A DNA stretch of 9,207 nucleotides, taken from positions 1 to 9,207 of the forward strand of contig VBHE01000247.1 of the NCBI GenBank assembly GCA_005889515.1. The letters run 5' to 3'. The translations under genes and the position numbers were made by a program. Numbering within the stretch: the stretch's first letter is position 1; the number at the start of each line of letters is the position of its first letter. Below are positions 6,191-9,207 of this stretch, piece after piece. The DNA comes from Chloroflexota bacterium. GTDB lineage: Bacteria > Chloroflexota > Dormibacteria > Aeolococcales > Aeolococcaceae. The notes beneath the pieces were generated by a model. That model had not been told where the DNA came from. It did not search any database and saw only the letters and a program-made list of their open reading frames with translations.

Positions 6191-7444
6191 TCAGCGCGCG
6201 CTCGCGAGCTCGTGGCGGTGGGCGGAGTGGCGGCCCACCAGGGTGCGCGCCCGCCGCCCCGCGACATTGCCGTTCTCGCTGAAGGCCTGCTCCCGCGCCC
6301 GCCAGTCGACCCGGGGGGCGAAGAGCGCCGGCCGCACCCGCGAGCGCAGCCGCTCGACCCGGGTGATCACGCTGTCGATGAGGGTCTGCTCGAGGAGGTG
6401 GGGCTGGAGCCCGAGGTCGATGAGCTTCTGGTGGCGCGCGTTGTAGTAGTGCTCCTCGAGCTCGGTGCGCGGGTTGGGAAGGTGCTCGATGCTGGTGTCG
6501 AGGCCGTGCGCCTCGCGCGCGCTCCGGACCCGCCGGGCGAGGTCGAGGACGCTGAACTGCTCGGTGAACTGGTTGAAGACCCGGAACTCGCCGGCGCCCG
6601 CGGGGTTGAGCGCGGCCAGCTCGATGCAGCGAACCGTGTCGCGGATGTCGAGGAAGCCGCGGGTCTGGCCGCCGCGCCCGTACACGGTGATCGGATGGCC
6701 GATCGCGCCCTGGGTGCAGAACCGGTTGAGGGCGGTGCCCCAGATGTCGTCGTAGTCGAAGCGCGTCGCCAGCGCCGGATGGACGTCGGTCTCCGGAGTC
6801 GACATTCCGTAGACCACGCCCTGGTTGAGGTCGGTGGCGCGCAGCCCCCAGGCCCTGCAGGTGAACTCGATGTTGTGGCTGTCGTGGACCTTGGAGAGGT
6901 GGTAGAAGGAGCCGGGCCGCTTGGGGAAGGGCAGCCGGTCGCGCCGGCCGTTGTGCTCGATGTCGATGAACCCCTCCTCGATGTCGATGTTCGGGGTTCC
7001 GTACTCGCCCATGGTGCCGAGCTTGATCAGGTGACAGTCGGGGGCGACGTCGCGCAGCGCGAAGAGGAGGTTGAGGGTGCCGACGACGTTGTTCACCTGG
7101 GTCTCGATCGCGTGCGGCGCGCTGATCATCGAGTAGGGGGCGGAGCGCTGCTCGGCGAAGTGGACGACGGCGTCCGGCGACTCGGCGACGATCAGCGAGC
7201 GCAGCGCCTGCAGGTCACAGACGTCGAGACGGTGCCACGAGATGGGACGGCCGGTCTCCGCCTCCCAGCGGGCCACGCGCCGCGGCATGGTCGAGATCGG
7301 CACCAGGCTGTGGGTGCCGCAGGCACGATCCCAGCGGCGCCGGACCAGGCTGTCCGCCGCGGCCACGTCGTGGCCGCGTGCCGAGAGGTGCAGGGCTGTC
7401 GGCCACCCCAGGTAGCCGTCGGCTCCGAGGACGAGGATGCGCAT
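6191..7444 (-). CDS. sqdB: UDP-sulfoquinovose synthase, SQD1 family (417 aa)
   Basis: This is an extended short-chain dehydrogenase/epimerase that converts UDP-glucose and sulfite to UDP-sulfoquinovose in the cytoplasm, with NAD+ bound. The Rossmann motif GADGYLG (7-13) opens the protein. LGTMGEYGTP (142-151) supplies the catalytic Thr144 and Glu147. SFYHLSKVHDSHNI (179-192) carries Tyr181, His182 and Lys185, and ATDLNQGVVYG and RGGQTRGFLDIRDT (257-270) follow. These blocks are diagnostic of SQD1/SqdB/Agl3 rather than of general epimerases. The length is a little above the usual size because of a basic C-terminal tail (about 371-417). Promoter TTCACA-18-TACCCT sits 7 nt before the ATG, so the mRNA is probably leaderless. 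No SQD2/SqdX glycosyltransferase is in the window. The neighbouring GT2, GT39-like and glycosidase genes point to a surface glycan or glycolipid as alternative to plain sulfolipid. Confidence 0.92.
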   Translation of the reverse strand: MRILVLGADGYLGWPTALHLSARGHDVAAADSLVRRRWDRACGTHSLVPISTMPRRVARWEAETGRPISWHRLDVCDLQALRSLIVAESPDAVVHFAEQRSAPYSMISAPHAIETQVNNVVGTLNLLFALRDVAPDCHLIKLGTMGEYGTPNIDIEEGFIDIEHNGRRDRLPFPKRPGSFYHLSKVHDSHNIEFTCRAWGLRATDLNQGVVYGMSTPETDVHPALATRFDYDDIWGTALNRFCTQGAIGHPITVYGRGGQTRGFLDIRDTVRCIELAALNPAGAGEFRVFNQFTEQFSVLDLARRVRSAREAHGLDTSIEHLPNPRTELEEHYYNARHQKLIDLGLQPHLLEQTLIDSVITRVERLRSRVRPALFAPRVDWRAREQAFSENGNVAGRRARTLVGRHSAHRHELASAR

Positions 7445-7481
7445 CCCCGGCAGGGTACAGGCTGGTCGCAGCGGTTGTGAA
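7445..7481 (-). promoter_or_regulatory. Sigma70-like promoter of the SQD1 gene, leaderless geometry
   Basis: On the minus strand, TTCACA (7481-7476; 5 of 6 to consensus) is followed by an 18-bp spacer and TACCCT (7457-7452, TAnnnT form). Seven bases (GCCGGGG) then lead to ATG at 7444. This matches the arrangement at 294 and 556. The GGGG beside the ATG is too close to act as a normal ribosome binding site. The -10 is weaker than at 294, so confidence is moderate. Confidence 0.55.
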
Positions 7482-7512
7482 CCGACGCCCCAAGCTGAAC
7501 GCCTGATGAAGT

Positions 7513-7526
7513 GGACGCCGGCGTCC
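7513..7526. repeat. 14-bp perfect palindrome upstream of the SQD1 promoter
   Basis: GGACGCCGGCGTCC is fully self-complementary. It lies 31 bp upstream of the SQD1 -35 and 24 bp past the stop of the 79-aa gene. It could be an operator for a dimeric regulator of SQD1 or a short 3' hairpin of the upstream gene. Chance is not excluded in such GC-rich DNA. Confidence 0.35.
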
Positions 7527-7550
7527 GGCCCCCGCCCGCCCGGTGAGGGT

Positions 7551-7790
7551 CTAGGCGGCGCGCTGCATCAGCTGCAGCGCGGTCTCCAGCCGCTGAGCCA
7601 CCACCGCGCGGCGCTCGGCGTCACCGATCAGCCGCCAGAGGGCGACACCGGTGGCGTAGCGGCGGATCTCGTCGTCCTCGTTGACGTTCACCAGCCACTG
7701 GGCGAGCGTGGTCGAGGGGGCGCCGGGAGCGGGAGCAGCTCCTGCCCCCTCGGTGACGGTGACGGTGGTGCGGCGATGCGGCGCTGCCAT
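7551..7790 (-). CDS. Small protein of unknown function (79 aa)
   Basis: No family is recognised. Residues 1-28 are low-complexity (Ala, Pro, Thr, Gly) and probably disordered. Residues 29-79 look like a compact helical domain: TLAQWLVNVNEDDEIRRYAT, GVALWRLIGDAERR, VVAQRLETALQLMQ. There is no signal peptide or membrane span, so it is likely cytoplasmic, perhaps a small partner or DNA-associated protein (speculative). The start is ATG at 7790, with AAGGA only 1 nt upstream, closer than usual. The amphipathic helices and the fit to the gene layout argue for a real gene. It diverges from the kinase gene across 158 bp and precedes SQD1 by 106 bp on the same strand, but SQD1 has its own promoter. 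Confidence 0.55.
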   Translation of the reverse strand: MAAPHRRTTVTVTEGAGAAPAPGAPSTTLAQWLVNVNEDDEIRRYATGVALWRLIGDAERRAVVAQRLETALQLMQRAA

Positions 7791-7948
7791 GTCCTTCTCT
7801 GAGCCCCAGTACCCTGTGAGACCGCCCCGCCGGCGGTTCGGGCGGCACTGCCCGTGTAGGTGTGAACGGCAGTCGCGGCTTGAGACTTGCGCCCCGTCGA
7901 ACAGTCTGGGCGTGGCGCACAGAGAGGGCGGCGTGCGAGTGTGATGCG
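7791..7948. other. Divergent intergenic region, no confident promoter
   Basis: This 158-bp stretch separates the 79-aa gene (minus) from the kinase gene (plus). A TTGAGA at 7880-7885 could be a -35 for the kinase, but the hexamer 17 bp on (CAGTCT, 7903-7908) is a poor -10. GAGAGG at 7922-7927 is too far (21 nt) from the kinase ATG for a standard ribosome binding site. I see no tRNA, terminator or convincing riboswitch in it. Confidence 0.4.
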
Positions 7949-9207
7949 ATGCCCGAGACGGCGATCGAGACCCTGCTCGGGGTCGACGTCGGCAGCACCC
8001 GGATCAAGGCCGTGCTCGTCGACCGCGCCGGGGTCGAGCGCCGCGTCGCGGTTGGTCCGACTCCCTTCGCGGCGGGGCCGGAGGGGGTCGAGATGGGCGT
8101 CGACGATCTCCTGACCGCGGTCGCGGCGGTGCTCGCGGCCCTGGGACCGGAGCGGCGCGCCGCGGTCGCGGTCGGGGTCGCCGGCATGGGGGAGTGTGGC
8201 GCCCCCCTCGACGACGCGGGTCGGCCCCTGGGGCCGGTGATCGCCTGGTTCGACCCCCGGGGCGGGGAGATCGTCGAACAGCTCACGCGGTCGGGCGGCG
8301 ACGGGCTCGCGGCCCGGACCGGCCGGCGCCTGCGCACCGTGTCCTCGGTGGCCAAGCTCGGCTGGTGGGTGGAGCACGGGGGACGGGCGCCCGGGGGCTG
8401 GCTCGGCGTCCCCGAGCTCTGCGTGCACGCGCTCGGTGGGGCGGCGGTCACCGACCCCAGCCTCGCCAGCCGCACCGGCTGGTACGACGTCGCCGCCCGC
8501 GCCTACCTGTCCGAGGTGGCGGAGGCGATCGGGGTCCCCCTTGCGGCGCTCCCCGAGGTGGTGCCCGCGGGGAGCGTCGCCGGCCGGGTGGGCGCCGCCG
8601 CCGCAGTGCGCTTCGGGCTCGCCGAGGGCGTCCCGGTCACCCCGGCGGGGCACGACCACCTCGCCGCCGCCGCCGGCTGCGGCGCCGGGGTGGCCGACCT
8701 CGTCGACTCCGTCGGCACCGCCGAGTCGCTTGTGCGCCGTCTCCCCGCGGCGGACGGCCTCGACGGCGAGGTCCTGCGGGCCGCGCTCGAGCTCGGGGTG
8801 GCGGTCTCGGCCCGGCCCGACGGCGAGGGCTGGGCGGCGCTGGGGCGGGGACCCCGGGCGGGCCCGGTCCTCGCCGCGGTCATCGCCGCCCTCGGCGGGG
8901 CCTCCCTCGCCGAGCTCGACGCCGCCGCGATCGAGGGCGGCGGAGTGGACGGCGCCGAGCTCGTCGAGGCCGCCCTCGCCGGGGCCGCCCTCCGCGTTCC
9001 TTCCGCACCCGCCGGCGAGGTCTGGGGCGCGGTGCTCGAGGAGCTGGCCCGCCGCACCGCGGGCGCCGCGTCCGCCTGCGCTCGGCTGGCGGGGCCGGCC
9101 GAACGTGTCCTGGTGGCCGGTGGCGGCGCCCGCAGCCTCCCCTGGCTGCGGGCCAAGGCGCGTCATCTCGACGCTCCGGTGTGGCGTGCCGGCGTCGAGG
9201 CGGCGGC
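7949..9207 (+). CDS. FGGY-family carbohydrate kinase, C-terminus beyond window edge
   Basis: The frame is open for 419 codons to the right edge. LLGVDVGSTRIKAVLVD (9-25) is the phosphate-1 loop of the actin-like ATPase fold. VAGMGECGAPLDDAGRPLG then IAWFDPRG (from about 74) matches the sugar-binding N-domain of FGGY kinases. TPAGHDHLAAAAG holds Asp236, the expected catalytic base, and DSVGTAES (V255-G256-T257) is the phosphate-2 loop. VAGGGARSLPWL (389-400) is the adenosine motif, so only the last few dozen residues should be missing. The enzyme would phosphorylate a sugar or polyol with ATP in the cytoplasm; the substrate (xylulose-, gluconate- or other-type) cannot be read from the sequence. 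ATG at 7949 is chosen because the phosphate loop begins 10 residues later, as is normal. No other in-frame start lies between it and 7922. No sugar transporter is visible in the window. Confidence 0.88.
   Translation, partial: MPETAIETLLGVDVGSTRIKAVLVDRAGVERRVAVGPTPFAAGPEGVEMGVDDLLTAVAAVLAALGPERRAAVAVGVAGMGECGAPLDDAGRPLGPVIAWFDPRGGEIVEQLTRSGGDGLAARTGRRLRTVSSVAKLGWWVEHGGRAPGGWLGVPELCVHALGGAAVTDPSLASRTGWYDVAARAYLSEVAEAIGVPLAALPEVVPAGSVAGRVGAAAAVRFGLAEGVPVTPAGHDHLAAAAGCGAGVADLVDSVGTAESLVRRLPAADGLDGEVLRAALELGVAVSARPDGEGWAALGRGPRAGPVLAAVIAALGGASLAELDAAAIEGGGVDGAELVEAALAGAALRVPSAPAGEVWGAVLEELARRTAGAASACARLAGPAERVLVAGGGARSLPWLRAKARHLDAPVWRAGVEAA

Noticed and set aside
6212..7480. 422-codon plus-strand frame opposite SQD1
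   Set aside because: It is antisense to a gene with diagnostic SQD1 motifs; the translation has no recognisable domain.
7810..7815. TACCCT on the plus strand as a -10 for the kinase gene
   Set aside because: There is no -35 at a suitable distance, and it lies about 130 bp before the start codon.
7688..9166. 492-codon minus-strand frame opposite the kinase
   Set aside because: The FGGY motifs are in order on the plus strand; the antisense translation is compositionally biased and motif-free.

Overview
The window is very GC-rich DNA whose genes use strongly GC-biased third codon positions. The gene content is a DUF222/13E12-type protein, an SQD1-type epimerase, a GT39-like membrane glycosyltransferase and an FGGY kinase. 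Three genes have sigma70-like promoters placed so that transcription should begin at or next to the start codon (leaderless mRNA). Together this suggests a free-living high-GC bacterium of the Actinomycetota or the Chloroflexota/Dormibacterota side of the terrabacteria. The lineage is an inference; there is no rRNA or other phylogenetic marker here. I saw no tRNA, rRNA, CRISPR array, insertion sequence or phage gene.

Layout. (1) 1-294, minus: the N-terminal part of a DUF222-type protein that runs off the left edge. (2) 295-555: a 261-bp divergent control region with two outward promoters. (3) 556-1155, plus: two tandem tiny single-membrane-span proteins (81 and 99 aa) with Gly/His/Cys-rich tails. 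(4) 5425-1156, minus: a probable operon of a GT39-like membrane glycosyltransferase (frameshifted), a secreted clan GH-D-like glycosidase, and a family-3 O-methyltransferase that has lost about 40 nt from its core. (5) 5450-6178, plus: a GT2 (DPM1-like) glycosyltransferase starting 24 bp from the GT39 gene and diverging from it. (6) 7444-6191, minus: a clear UDP-sulfoquinovose synthase (SQD1 family) converging on the GT2 gene. (7) 7790-7551, minus: a 79-aa protein of unknown function. (8) 7949 to the right edge, plus: an FGGY-family carbohydrate kinase without its C-terminus.

How the genes may work together. SQD1 makes UDP-sulfoquinovose. A cytoplasmic GT2 could load a polyprenyl-phosphate carrier, a GT39-type enzyme uses such carriers outside the membrane, and an exported glycosidase could trim the product. 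This reads as a surface-glycan or glycolipid module. No SQD2/SqdX sulfolipid synthase is visible in the window, so whether the product is sulfolipid or a sulfoquinovose-bearing surface glycan is open. Two of the three genes in the minus-strand operon carry lesions, so that arm may be decaying, or the assembly may be faulty there.

Recurring sequence design. Both convergent junctions (1155/1156 and 6178/6191) carry a perfect dyad over a stop codon, and neither has a T-tract. Three start codons (294, 556, 7444) sit exactly 7 nt after a -10-like hexamer that has a -35-like hexamer 17-18 bp upstream.
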